This document shows positions 45,553 through 57,025 of a stretch of DNA of 64,000 nt, in pieces. Source of the stretch: Bradysia coprophila (Eukaryota; Arthropoda; Insecta; Diptera; Sciaridae); the NCBI RefSeq assembly GCF_014529535.1, contig NW_023503501.1, positions 7,255,745 through 7,319,744 of the forward strand, written 5' to 3'. The notes under the pieces were generated by a model. The model was not told where the DNA came from. It searched no databases and saw nothing but the letters and a program-made list of their open reading frames with translations. Position 1 is the stretch's first letter, and every line of letters starts with the position of its first letter. The translations under genes were made by a program, and so were the position numbers.

Positions 45553-47572
45553 AAAAATTGTTCAATCAATGACTGTATACTGTAATATTCTCCAAAATTC
45601 TGCAAAATTTATTGAACTCACGGTGGACCTGATCAACTTTATTTTGCGAAGTTCGTGAACATCCGATTTCTCAACGGAAAATCGTGTTTAAAGCACGGCA
45701 GAGTAAAATATACTTTACTCTGCCGTGGTTTAAAGCCAAAACAAAACTTTTTGTTCTTGAACAAAGTCTTTTACACTCGCCAAACCATGAAAACACTGAA
45801 AATCACGCGTCAAAAGTTATCGGAAACCACACTTTTTTAGTTCTCTCTCAGCGGACCTTGCACACAGGTCTTGGGATCTAGGCGATGTTTCCCTTAATGG
45901 TGGGGTTTATTTATGTTTTTCGTCAAAGAGAGAAATTTAATACGAAGGCGGAGCTTACTCTCCGTATCAACGAGTAGTGTGATGCACATCGAACGATCAA
46001 CTCGTTCGGCTTTATTTCGCGTATTTTCGGTTTCGTTTTTATTCTCATTCTTCTTCTATACATTCAAGTTCAACCTTGAACGGTGTGTATTGCATTATCA
46101 ACGTTGATAATATTGCGAGTTCTCACGATGAACTCTTTAATATAATTTAAAATTATCAAAAAATCAAAAATTCGAAGCATTACGTTTAGAGCCCTCACTT
46201 GGAAGGGCTGACATTTAGGGTTTAGCAAAATGTCAGGATTCGGCACATTTCAAGTGAATGCGTTAAGAGCATCAAACTTAATATGGATGTACATGCCAAA
46301 TTTTTTGCTCGATGAACGACACGATCCACGCCGGGTATACATTAAAAAACACCAATACAATAGAAACAAATCCAAATTAAAGACTGACAAAATGGAAAAT
46401 GTGAAAATAAGTAGCAGTTTTGTTGAATGTGAACGAAAAACTCATTTTTTTTTTGATAATTTCACAAAAACGTAGTAGGGCGCTAAGTGCGCCTGTATAC
46501 CGTTAGCGAGTCTTACAATTCTGAGACCCTAAGGTAAGTTACACCTGTGATTTTGGTGTACTTTGGAAGAGCTTGAAAAGATGTACTAAACCAACCCAAA
46601 AAAGTTGGTCCATGGCCTTAGGATCATTGCGAAATTCGCGCTGTACCTGTAAAGCCTCAGTATTTACAGAGTGAGCCTAAGGCCATGGACCAATTATTTT
46701 TCTAGTGAATGGTGAACTTTGGTGAACTTTTTCATTCTCTTTCAGAATATACCAACCCCAAAATTTTCACTTTCGAAATAGCTTCACAAATCGTGCGTAT
46801 GGCGTGGTAAGTTTTGTAACGAAAAACGTCACAAGATTACATGTGTAATGTCACAAGATTAAAAAATGCATCTTCGATTTGTGAAGCCATTAGGAAAGTG
46901 AAAACTTCTTAATTGGTGAACTTTGAAAGAGCATAAAAAAGTTCACTAAAGTTCATCTTTGAACCTAAGAAAAAGTTGGTCCAAGGTCCTAGATTCGCTC
47001 CCTGAACCTTGTGTTTTTGGCTTTTGTTTAGTGGCCATATTACATCTTTATGTGAAATTTTTGCTTTTTGTTGAATTTTTCGATGTTTTTCAACGAAAAC
47101 ACTTTTTATTTTCATTTTCTCATTTTAAAAGTCCCCTTTTTTGGAAATTCGTTGTGTTATTCTGGTTCCGTAAGGATTGAACGTATACTGTAATTTCGTG
47201 GTTTCAATCCAAGTGATGCAAATAACTATTTCGTGGATCTGTTCGAGAACCGTGATAAAAACGCAATCTTTCTATACATTTACGTGTCTTAGTTTTTTTT
47301 ATATCGCTACTTCAGTCTTATTTATGGACGATTCGCTACTTCTTTGGCTTCTGTATTTTCAAAGGTTGTGCAACAAAAAAAAACGTTTGGAAACTCAAAC
47401 TGCATTTCAGTGCAAAATTTCAACTGAATTGAAATTGTGCTACAATTTCTTATGAAAATTACAGCAAATCTCAGCGGATTTTACCAGAAAAATTGCATAG
47501 AAATGTTGTGACTTTCATACAAAAACAAAATAAAAGCAGTAAAAGTCATCGTAGAAGTGATAGCGAAAGGCT
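45553..47572. other. Intergenic repeat-bearing DNA
   Basis: No supported gene. Contains the palindrome at 45694-45727 and an inverted pair TTGGTCCATGGCCTTA (46604-46619) / complement (46678-46694), with a diverged third copy near 46973. Confidence 0.5.
45694..45727. repeat. GGCAGAGTAAA palindrome family, compact copy
   Basis: A 34 bp near-perfect palindrome running CACGGCAGAGTAAA to TTTACTCTGCCGTG. It is the minimal member of the family seen at 34068, 35639 and 55803. Confidence 0.8.
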
Positions 47573-47885
47573 AGTACACAGTTTGTGAAAAATGACTGAA
47601 AAATCGACACTCCGCAAAATGATTGAAAAATTGCGGCGCGTAGTTTTGAATGTGAGAATTAAAGTTTCTGCTTCATGTGATTAATTGATAATTTATTAGT
47701 TGAAATTCAATATTTCGCACTCCAGAACGAAATGGAAATAATTTCAACTAATAACTAATCAATAAATCACATAAAACAGAAACTTTGATTCGCACATTTA
47801 AAACTTCGCGCCGAAATTTTTCAATCGTTTTGCAGAGTGTCGATTTTTCAGTTATTTTTCAACCATTTTTCACGAACTGTGTACT
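47573..47885. mobile_element. Foldback element, arms of about 140 bp
   Basis: It begins AGTACACAGTTTGTGAAAAA and ends with the near complement. The inner arms (GTTTCTG... and ATTAGTTGAAATT blocks) are also inverted, leaving a short loop at about 47720. Confidence 0.85.
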
Positions 47886-49387
47886 CATCTGAAAGTTTGA
47901 CAAACTGTAGGTTTCTTCAATCGTACGGTAAAAACGAATTTTGACAGGCCGAAAACAACCGACCGTCATCCACAGAAGCAAACATAACAGCAACTTAAAC
48001 AAATTTATTCGGTAAAACTTCAAAGTGAGGTTATATTGGCTTCTCTGTGGATGACGATTGACATTTTGAATGGCCTTGGAAGAAACCAATAGCACGTCTA
48101 TGCTGAATTCCTAAACAAGCTTTGGAATTAAGATATTATATGTGAAGATTTGAAAAAACGACTTCTGATGCCAGAGCCTGAGACATAAAAATAGTACATT
48201 CTGTTGAACTTGTCGGTATCGGTACTAGCTTGTCCTAACGAGGTGGAGCCGAGTCACAAACGACGATTTTTTCAACAACAAAGCATACAGAGCACATACT
48301 TATAACACTTCATCGTGTCCGAAAAAATATATATGAAATTTAAATCCATTTTCAGTCGGATAGTGGCCGAGAAAGTATATGTATATGGCCGAGCACAAGA
48401 TTCTAAAAGAGCAGGTTAAAACCAAGGTAAATATATGGGCGGAGGTAATGCCATTCAGACGCGCGGCTCAGCACAATAGTTCGATGCTAATGACACCTTC
48501 TTTTGAAATGGTTGACTATGATTCACTTGTGTTTCACAAAATGTTGTGCCTATCATAAAACAGACAGCTCAGCAATTTTGTGTTTTGACAGGAAGGGAGA
48601 GATGGCGTTACTTTCGTGCCACTTTACATCTAATTCGGTTATATATGGCACTACCTACGCCCATATATTTACCTTGGTTAAAACACTTCATTCTTCGAGT
48701 AGATCACGAAGGCGGTGGCACAAAAAATTTCCTGTGGTGCCAGCTAGGTTTGTGAAATTTAATATGACAATAGATTGTGGATTTGAGCACAATTTCACAG
48801 AACTCTCAATGATTGACGCTGTCGGCAAGTCGGTCACTTCTATCACTTCATCAAACAATATTTTCATGGACAATGTGATCGAAAATGTAATTTCCTAACA
48901 ATTTGATTTTTAAATTTCGTATCTCAAAAGACCGACGCTAAGGCAGTGTCATCGCTCATTTTTGCGGTAGCAACGATAACAATTTCCACAATCTATTTCA
49001 ACTTTAAAAAGAAATGGTTTTCAAGTTGACTTTTCACACAATTTGTAATAAGTGCGTTTAACGAATTTCATATCATCCGCCTTCGTGAGTGTTTGAACCT
49101 GTTCTTTCAGAACCTTGGTTGAATAATTGAAAACGTCTTTACAACATTAACGTGTAGATGTCGCCTCTACATTATCTGTCAGCTTACCGCAGAATAATTT
49201 ATGTTTATCTCCGTCATTCCCGTCATTCCTAAGCCATTGTTAGCGTGGAAATTATATTGTCTCTCTCACTCCCCCATGGCATTATGAATGTGGCGGCATT
49301 CGAATGTCAACGTAAAAAGAAGAGTTGTTTATTATTGCTTTTTGAAAAATGTTTGTTATATTGCGTTGAGTAAGTGGTTGAAGGAAA
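47886..49387. other. Intergenic DNA upstream of Sas-4
   Basis: Contains an inverted pair around GTCATCCACAGA (47968 and 48048) and repeat E copy 2 (about 48772-48990). The 131-codon frame at 48503-48898 overlaps this repeat and is not called. No clear core promoter for Sas-4 was identified. Confidence 0.5.
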
Positions 49388-52379
49388 ATGGAAAATTCGC
49401 CCGACGAAATACTCAAAAGGTTGGAAGAGTTACGCTCTTGGCAAGGTATGCAACAGCAGAAGTTGCTTTCAAAGCAATTAACTCGATCACAGATTTGTAC
49501 ATTGGAACAACAGAAATTGTGTGAAATGTTTGGATTGAGCACTCTAACCTCAACGATTTCCGATTTGAATTTGTCTGATTTAAACGAAAAACGACCACAA
49601 ACACCGCCAGTTGAAAGTGCTGCTCAACAAAACACATCTCTTCCAGAGGATCAGTTAATTGGACAAAATGACACGTACGCCAGCAATGTTGTCGGAACTC
49701 CTCAAAAGTGTTTTCTCGTAGAAACGCCAATCGACAATTTCAGTTTGGACGAATTGGATGCGTTCGGGAAAGAAACCGAAGATCAGCTGGACGCAGATTT
49801 CGAAGACAAACCGAAAAAGAGCTTTCTGAAACGGGGCCAGGGATTGACAGCCCGATTTAAAATTCGTCCCGAACAGTTGCGAATCGAGAATCTTCCCAAG
49901 TATAAGTTTGCCAATTCACACAAGAGATCGAAATTTTTTCGCGACCATAAACAGCCTGTCGACGGCCATCGATTGGACCAGGTGCCGAAATCCAAACAAA
50001 TGGTTAACGATTCAAAGCCGGCTGGTAAAAATTTCGCGAAACAAGAGGCGGTCTCAGAACCGAAAACACAAAGACCTGTTGGTGATGGACAGTCGCGAGA
50101 AATAAATTTCCACAATGGTGAGTCGATCTTCCTGCAGTGTTCATTTCCGGTCTTTCATTCGAGTCAATAAATTTTCAAAATTCCAGATCTGAGATCAGTA
50201 GCTAACAAGAAACCGTCATCGGCAACATGGGCCAATGTCCTAGAATTAGAACAAAAAAATGTTGTGACCAAGCCAACACCAAAAGACAATCTCTTCAATA
50301 CACCCACCATGGCGGAAAAGACGCAAAAACAACATCAAGATCAACGTGACCTTCAAATATTCGAGTTGCTCGAACAAAACTTGAACAATTCGGCCATTCT
50401 TCAGAATACAGACGTTATGAAGCAGTTGGTGCAATATATGTTGACCGCGCAAAGTTCATTGCAGTGTAATGCACAACAGGAGTTAAATTTCGATAAGTCC
50501 GCAGTCGATGTTACCACCGATAATGTTGAAGCTAAGCGAAACGTTCGATTTGCCATCGAACCGACTGACCGAACTCGTGAAAATGAAGATTCGGAATGTG
50601 AAACGATTGCGTCTACAGACATTGAAGAGATGGACCACAGCAAGACCTCCACACCGATCACAAAGACGCAGTTTGAATTGTTCAAACAAAATTTGTTCGC
50701 CGAAAGTGATTCAACGCTGGTGGACAAGTATTGCAAGGATAATACAATGAAATTGAGAAACGAGGAGCTGAAGGAGCGTCTCACCGAATTACAAAATGAA
50801 ATCGAATTGTTCCGACAGCAGAACGCTACGCTAACGCAATCGATGCGGGAGCATGAAGTGGAAAAACTGTTGTGGGAAGAGCAGAAAAACGAAATGTTGG
50901 AAAAGATTGAAGACGAACGCATCCGGCAAGAGGTGTATCTGCACGACGAAAGAATGAAATTGATTGATGAGCAGAAGAAATTGGACAAGCGAATGAAGGA
51001 AGTTCGTGCACCGAATCGAAAGGACAAGGAAGACATGGCGAAACTGAAGCAAGACTGTGCTGACCTGCAAAAGGAACTGGCCAACAAGGATCAGAAACAT
51101 ATCGGCGCTCAAGCACGACTACGAGCACAAATTCGGAACATGGAAAAGGATTTGAAGGAATTCAGCTTGGAAATCGACAATTTGCGGAAAGAGAACAAGA
51201 AGATCGAGTCGGAAAATGTGCGGCTGAGGCGACAAAACAATAACAAAATGTTGAATGAGATAAACAAGAACATCGCGAAACTGGCACCGAAACTCGATAC
51301 GCAAGCTGTCATCGATAGAACAGATTCGAATAAAAATTCCCAATCGGCTGCAGAGACTAAGTCGCAGTCTGACATTCAGTCGAAATCGAAGGGTGCTCCT
51401 AACTTAATTAGAGTCAAAGAAATACCGAAAACCTGCGGGACAGATGACTCGGATGATACGGATACGGATACGTCTTCGTCGACGCCCAAACGGTCATCGT
51501 ATTTCAAAGACAGTCAAAGATCCAAGCTGACAAAGGAAACGAATGCTACACCATCTGACGACATTCCAATGTTGGAATCGAATTCATCGTCGAGTCTGAA
51601 ACGAGAAATAGTGAATGATGACGGCAGCAGAGACATTTGGTATCCAAATGGTAATTTGAAGAAAGTTTCGGCCGACGAAATGGTTATTCGAATGCTGTAC
51701 TTCAACAAAGACGTTAAAGAAACAAACATCCATGAAGGAACCGTTAAGTATTACTATGCCGAAGCGAACACATGGCAGACAACATACTTGGATGGCCTTG
51801 AAATTTGGGAGTTTCCGAAGTAGGTTACTCATCCTTTTACAAAATGTTTAAGAAGTGTAGGAACTCGAACTGTGAGAAGTATCGACGACTTACTGAAGAA
51901 ATGGTGGGTTAATGAAGAAACTTCAACTAGTTGTCGTTTCATCATGATCTCACCGTCTCTTCAGTAAGTCATCGATGCTCATATTGTCGAAACTTCAGTG
52001 CAATGAAAAACGGTTGCCCGAAAATTTTCAATTTCTTTTCAGTGGCCGTAATGAGCATCACTACAAAGATGGTCGAATCGAGGCACATCATCCGGACGGT
52101 TCCATATGCACAACGAATCCAAACGACATGGAAACGGCTGAGGAATGGAAATATTTGAATGGGACAACATTTGTGATAAAACGTAACGGCGATAAGTATC
52201 TGAGCCTGCCGAACGGTCAACGAGAAGTGACGACGAAAAATCACATACGACGTGAATATCCGGATGGAACAGTCAAGATAAAATATCCGGATGGAAGCCT
52301 AGAGACGCGTTATTCAAACGGGCGTGTTCGACTGCGCGATGCTGCTGGTACGCTGATCAGAGACTCGGAACCACAGTGA
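49388..52379 (+). CDS. Sas-4: Spindle assembly abnormal 4 (CPAP/CENPJ orthologue)
   Basis: Centriolar protein that links tubulin and pericentriolar material and sets centriole length. Exons 49388-50117, 50187-51819 and 52043-52379 join in phases 1 and 2 to 899 residues; fly Sas-4 has about 900. A conserved KKSFLKRGQGLTARFKI block (about residues 139-155) matches the tubulin-binding PN2-3/SAC region. A long Glu/Lys-rich coiled coil spans about 424-600. The C-terminus is the TCP10 G-box, with repeated YPDG/YPNG-type turns (EYPDGTVKIKYPDGS), which binds Ana2/STIL. The second donor (AA/GTAGGT) restores the FPNGR turn and was chosen for that reason. Convergent with POLDIP2 downstream. Confidence 0.93.
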
Positions 52380-52498
52380 ATAATGTACTAGGAGTGTAAA
52401 GGCGAATTTTTGGGTTGAAATTTTCTCTTTAATATTTTCTGTTTCTAATTAATGTACCTGAGCAACGACTTAATGAATTAGGACAACTTAAGTGACTT

Positions 52499-52513
52499 TT
52501 TATTGAAAATAAA
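52499..52513. terminator. Back-to-back poly(A) signals of convergent genes
   Basis: AATAAA on the plus strand at 52508-52513 serves Sas-4 (about 130 nt after its stop). AATAAA on the minus strand at 52504-52499 serves POLDIP2 (about 90 nt after its stop). The two 3' ends would meet or overlap. Confidence 0.55.
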
Positions 52514-52591
52514 ATTGAATTTTATCCAAAGTCAGTTCAGGTATCGCAAATTGAAAAACAAAAAACATCCAACACTCGCTCATCGACCAAA

Positions 52592-54335
52592 TCAAGCCGG
52601 TTCGCTGGGGGTTGTGTTGTCGTCTGGCTTACTTTCTAGCGAGAATGGTGGTATTCGACAGTCAAAGGAATGTCCATCCTCTCGTTCCAATCGAAATGTT
52701 CCCCTATTTTCAAGTAGAGTTTCAGCAAATTGTTTCCCCTAGCAATTCATCAACTTACCACATATGACCGCTGGGTGCTTGCAAGCTAACATGACTACTG
52801 TACTGAAAAGCTGGAAGTCTACGACTTAGAACCGGCTCCTGGCCCACAACACCTCGTCCACGTACGGTTTCTAATGTGCCGGACAGGGAAAATATCCTCC
52901 AGTGTCTCTCACGCAACTGTACACTTAGTTCGCCTAAATTTTCTAAGCGAATACAATATCGCCACCAGTAGACTGAGGCGGCGGGTGTCTCACGGCATCC
53001 CATATAGAATGGTATCACAGTAACCTAAAACAAAAGAATGAAAATGGATCGAGAATCTGGAAAAACATTTCATAGTCGGCTGTTGTGGTCTTGCAACGTT
53101 TCTAGCAATTTTAAATTTATGCCCAGTCATCGTCGATCTACGGCTTTGGATACGAATGTGTTTGGGTAACACTTTCACTAAGCTGATATCTCACACACCG
53201 CTACCAACGAAAATTGCGCACTAATTAATGCAAAATACTGTAACATTGTAGTTGTTGCGCTCTTGACATTGCATTTTGTCATTGGTGACGAATTTTGTTT
53301 TTAATTTCGTTTAAACCGGGTTAGTCACCCGATAGAAATAAATGCTTGATTTGACCTTCTTCACTGTCACCTGGCATCAGTCTATGTCACATTTTCAATG
53401 TTGCCACCGTACTTACTCGTATCCCTTCACTTGTTTCCCGATGAACGTCTGACAATTCTAACCACGGATGATTCTTCTTTTGCCATGCTCGAAGTGTTTC
53501 CTGTGCCTCAAACGGTGGATCACGTTCAGCCGAATGACTTAGAAACTTATCGAATAGTTCATGATGAAGCGGAGCCTTTTCGCCGCTCGAATATGGCAAA
53601 ATGTCTTCGTGCGACACATAGTCCTGCATTCAGATTGGAAAATTTATTTTTTGGTGAAATAGAACGCTTTTGCGAATAATTTACCAGGCCGGGTATAGCG
53701 TACAGGCTTCGATTAGAATCTTGATTACCCAGAAATGTGACCGCCTCCGTTTGAGCTCTCTGTTCGATCGTAAGTTTAGTTAAAAAGAAACAAATGGATT
53801 TGAAGAGCAGTGATACTCACAATGTACGGACAATCCCTGGAATCGATTAACACTTGGTAGAATGTGCTTGTCTTCCCTTCCGGATATTCAGTGCCGTCAC
53901 GTTCTTCGACTTCAGGCAGTACATTTGGAAGGTCTCGGTCGTAAACGCGCGCCGACCACGGAAATAAAACTACACCACGATAACCGAAGATTCTATGTAG
54001 GAACAGCTGGCCAATGTCATATTTACCTCGAATTTTTGGCTCTTTCAGCTTACCCACCTCCGCCAATCTACAACGTGGAACAGAGATAGGGTAAATAACA
54101 GAAGCGTTCAATTTACGTTCTATTTGCGCAATTATGTAAGGGGCAAAATGATAATATTCACTGATCTGCAAACAACCTTAACCCAAAATAAACAACCGTT
54201 TCTTCAGCGTGCGAGGAAGGGTTTTGCTTACCGCGAACTATTGATTTTCGGCGTTGACGATACTAGACGGATTGTCTTTTGAAAGTAGAGAGGTCGAAAT
54301 AATTGGTGGACAAACATCACTTTGAAGAGACCCAT
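52592..54335 (-). CDS. Poldip2: Polymerase delta-interacting protein 2 homologue
   Basis: Six exons on the minus strand (54335-54232, 54067-53821, 53759-53685, 53623-53417, 53024-52759, 52703-52592) give 336 residues with all phases consistent. An N-terminal basic stretch of about 35 residues without acids suggests mitochondrial import. The YccV-like domain follows (GKYDIGQLFLHRIFGYRGVV, FYQVLIDSRDCPYI, then DYVSHEDILPY). The ApaG/DUF525 domain begins about residue 210 (YWWRYCIRLENL, LRERHWRIFSLSGT, GRGVVG, then FQYSSHVSLQ). The match to human POLDIP2 is strong along the whole length. In animals the protein acts mainly in mitochondria and on DNA polymerases/primase-polymerase; the exact role is debated. 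Confidence 0.93.
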
Positions 54336-55983
54336 TCTTTGGTGTTTATTTTCATTTGAATTGAGAATTGGGATCTCGAAATTTTATTTACATGACATTT
54401 TCAATGACAGCAAAAATTAACCAATAATAGAGCGTTATGATCGGAGCGAGACGACCGGGTACTTGGGGTACTTGTCAAAGTATTTGCTTCTCTTTCATCA
54501 TTCACAGCGGGAGCAGCAGTGATGCTACAATGACAGATGCGGAGCATTGTGAGCCGCCAACAGTGGTTTCACCGGTTTCACTAGATTAGTCAGGGATAAA
54601 GAAGTTATTTCGGACATTTAGCATTTAGCAGTTAGTGTTATTACGAAGGTAAAACACTCTATAGATTATGGGAATGTTCTCGTCACTTCTGCAAAAATTA
54701 GCGCTAACACTGTCGCAGAGTCGGTCTTTTGAGATACAGAATTTAAAAAACAAAATCATTTGTTAGGAAATTTAAATTTTCGACAATTTGCTCATGAAAA
54801 TATTGTTCGTGTGAAGTGACAGATACCGACTTCCCGAACCATTGACGGTTGTGTGAAGGAGTGCTGAAATTCACAGCCTATGGAGTGTATGAAACCTTTT
54901 AAAGGTTGTGTAAAATAAACAGAGAAATGATAACAGATGGCGTTGCTTCCGCCCCACATTTCTTATTGTATTATGAAAGTGTAGCGAGAGTAGGTAAACA
55001 ATTAAATTTTCATTGACGCAACGGAATCGAAAATGAGGGAAATAAAAAAAAAATTGGTTTTTGTCACTTTGCATGCTTTGCATTAAAAGTTGTATACGTC
55101 AAGGTTCTGAAAGAACCACGGTGCGTTTGAATTCTACTTAATCAGGAGTTTTTTTCTCTTTATTATTGTTCCTTGTGTTAAATAGAATCTTTTTAGCAAT
55201 AGACGGTGACTTTTTCGAGTTAGAGAACTTCGAAGTGTAGGTCAGGTGTATATTAGAGTTTTTCCTGTATTTTGAGATCGGAAACAGTTTCCTATGTCGG
55301 TTTAGTTATTGTGTCACATAGTGGACACGTAGTGCGTGGAGGCGGGATTTAATGTAATAAAATATCGCTTCTCCAACTCGAGAAATTACCTCAAATCAAT
55401 TTATTTATTATTTATCAACGGCTTACACCAACTGATAGTTATAACAAATGGAAAATACAAACCAAGAATGAAAACAAAATCGTTGAGTGTGTTTAAATAA
55501 AAAAAAAGTTGATTGCGGTCCTTGTCAAAAAGATTCCGATTCTTTACATTTTTTCTTGTTTCGATGTTTGATTGATTCCAGCAGTTCTTATAGTAACAGA
55601 CTAGATTATTATACTAATACGCCAGTGCAATGTACCCATAATTTACCTTAACTGTCGGCGAGATTATTTGCTGTCGATCTGAGGTATAGTAGTGAGGTAT
55701 GATGTAATGATCTCGAAATACGAGTGGTGTGACAAGTGAGACGAAATTAGATCGAAATCAGGTACTAGGCTTATTTGACGTTTCGAAAATGAAGCGCTAC
55801 TGCCTGGTTTATTTTACTCTGCCGTGCATTTACTCCCTGTGACTTTTATACACTTTCATTTTCTAATGATCTGATAGAAACAACAAGACATTCGACTACT
55901 GTTTCGATCTGCAGTTCAAAAATACCATTTGTCATCAGGCCGTGGCGACAGTGGTACCCGATACAGTGCTCTAACCAAAGACG
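54336..55983. other. Intergenic DNA between POLDIP2 and the first cyclase-like gene
   Basis: No gene seen. An inverted, diverged copy of repeat E lies at about 54715-54870 and half a GGCAGAGTAAA hairpin at about 55803-55830. The region upstream of POLDIP2 carries no clear promoter motif. Confidence 0.5.
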
Positions 55984-57025
55984 CTAAACCGTTTCCATAA
56001 GCGCTAAAACGGACAATATCGTTGAAATGGATTTTGATCCATAATAAACTTTTACACGATGTGTACAATACAAAGCATCGGCCGGCCAACTTCCATCCTC
56101 CATATTTTGCATTTCCAATAATTTTTCGATCAAACTTTCATCGTACAATCCAATTTTCGCGCCTGTTAATATGGTTTGAGCGTAGTCCAAGGGATATTTT
56201 AAGTCTTCTAGTTTGATCTGATCAAACTCCCGCCGTAGCGTATCCATGAACCTAATCTTAGTCTGATAATTTGTCGATGCCAACAGCGAACAGAAATACA
56301 GGAATGTATAAGCACTGGGATAGTAGATCGTGCCAGATTTGTACTTTCCGCTGATTAGCCAGTCGAAAACATAATCTTCGGAACGTTGAACAAAACGTTC
56401 GTGTCGTTGTGCATAGGCAAATCGCAAGATGTTGATAATGCAAACGGCATCGATTCGATTGTAACGCGAATTGTCTTTAGACACGTAATACGCCTGAAGC
56501 ACACCATCGTCGTTTACATTTTCATAGATGGATTGAGACAGTGATAGAAGATCATCTTCGTTAACGGTGTGCGTTGCTAATAGCGCATGATGACAAACTG
56601 CTGTCGTGTCTTGATCATCTGGAAATAATTGACGATCGCCGGTAATGTCGCTAATGTCGGCGAAAAAATTTACCGTTGCTATTTTATTGGGACGTACTGC
56701 CGCAATGAGTTTATTGCGAAAAGTTGATGGCAAATGTTTCCCTAGATGCAATAAAAGGAGATATAAGTTAAACGTTTCGGTGCCCAAAGTAAATTTCGGT
56801 AAATTTGAGGCTGATTGAAGATGATGTCGTTCAGTTCCGAAGAAATCACAAGAAAACGGAAACTTTTTTGTATTGAATTGCGATTCCAAGAACATCAAAC
56901 CCTTCTTGATAGCACTAACTCGATTTTCTGAAATTGTGCGTGAATTTTATTAGTACTGAAACATTCAATTGTGATGATAGATTCCCTTTACTTGCTATTC
57001 GCGTTATAAGTGTTTGTTGACTCAT
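55984..57025 (-). CDS. Terpenoid-cyclase-like alpha/alpha-toroid protein, copy 1
   Basis: Minus strand, exons 57025-56992 and 56927-55984 (64-nt intron, phase 1), 325 residues. The fold resembles the prenyltransferase/squalene-cyclase toroid: helical repeats, a QW-like block near the C-terminus (LLEMQNMEDGSWPADALY) and, at 56605-56616, PDDQDTT where class II cyclases have DxDD. Bacterial proteins of this type show the same PxDxDDT and RxDAVxxxN patterns. Known animal members (lanosterol synthase, prenyltransferase beta subunits) are longer or differ. The last motif Asp is Thr, so classical protonation chemistry may be altered or lost. Substrate and role are unknown. The first exon (MSQQTLITRIA) differs from that of copy 2, while the second exons are nearly the same. 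Confidence 0.75.

Noticed and set aside
48503-48898. 131-codon plus-strand frame upstream of Sas-4
   Set aside because: Overlaps dispersed repeat E, which recurs at 39.2 kb without this frame being kept.
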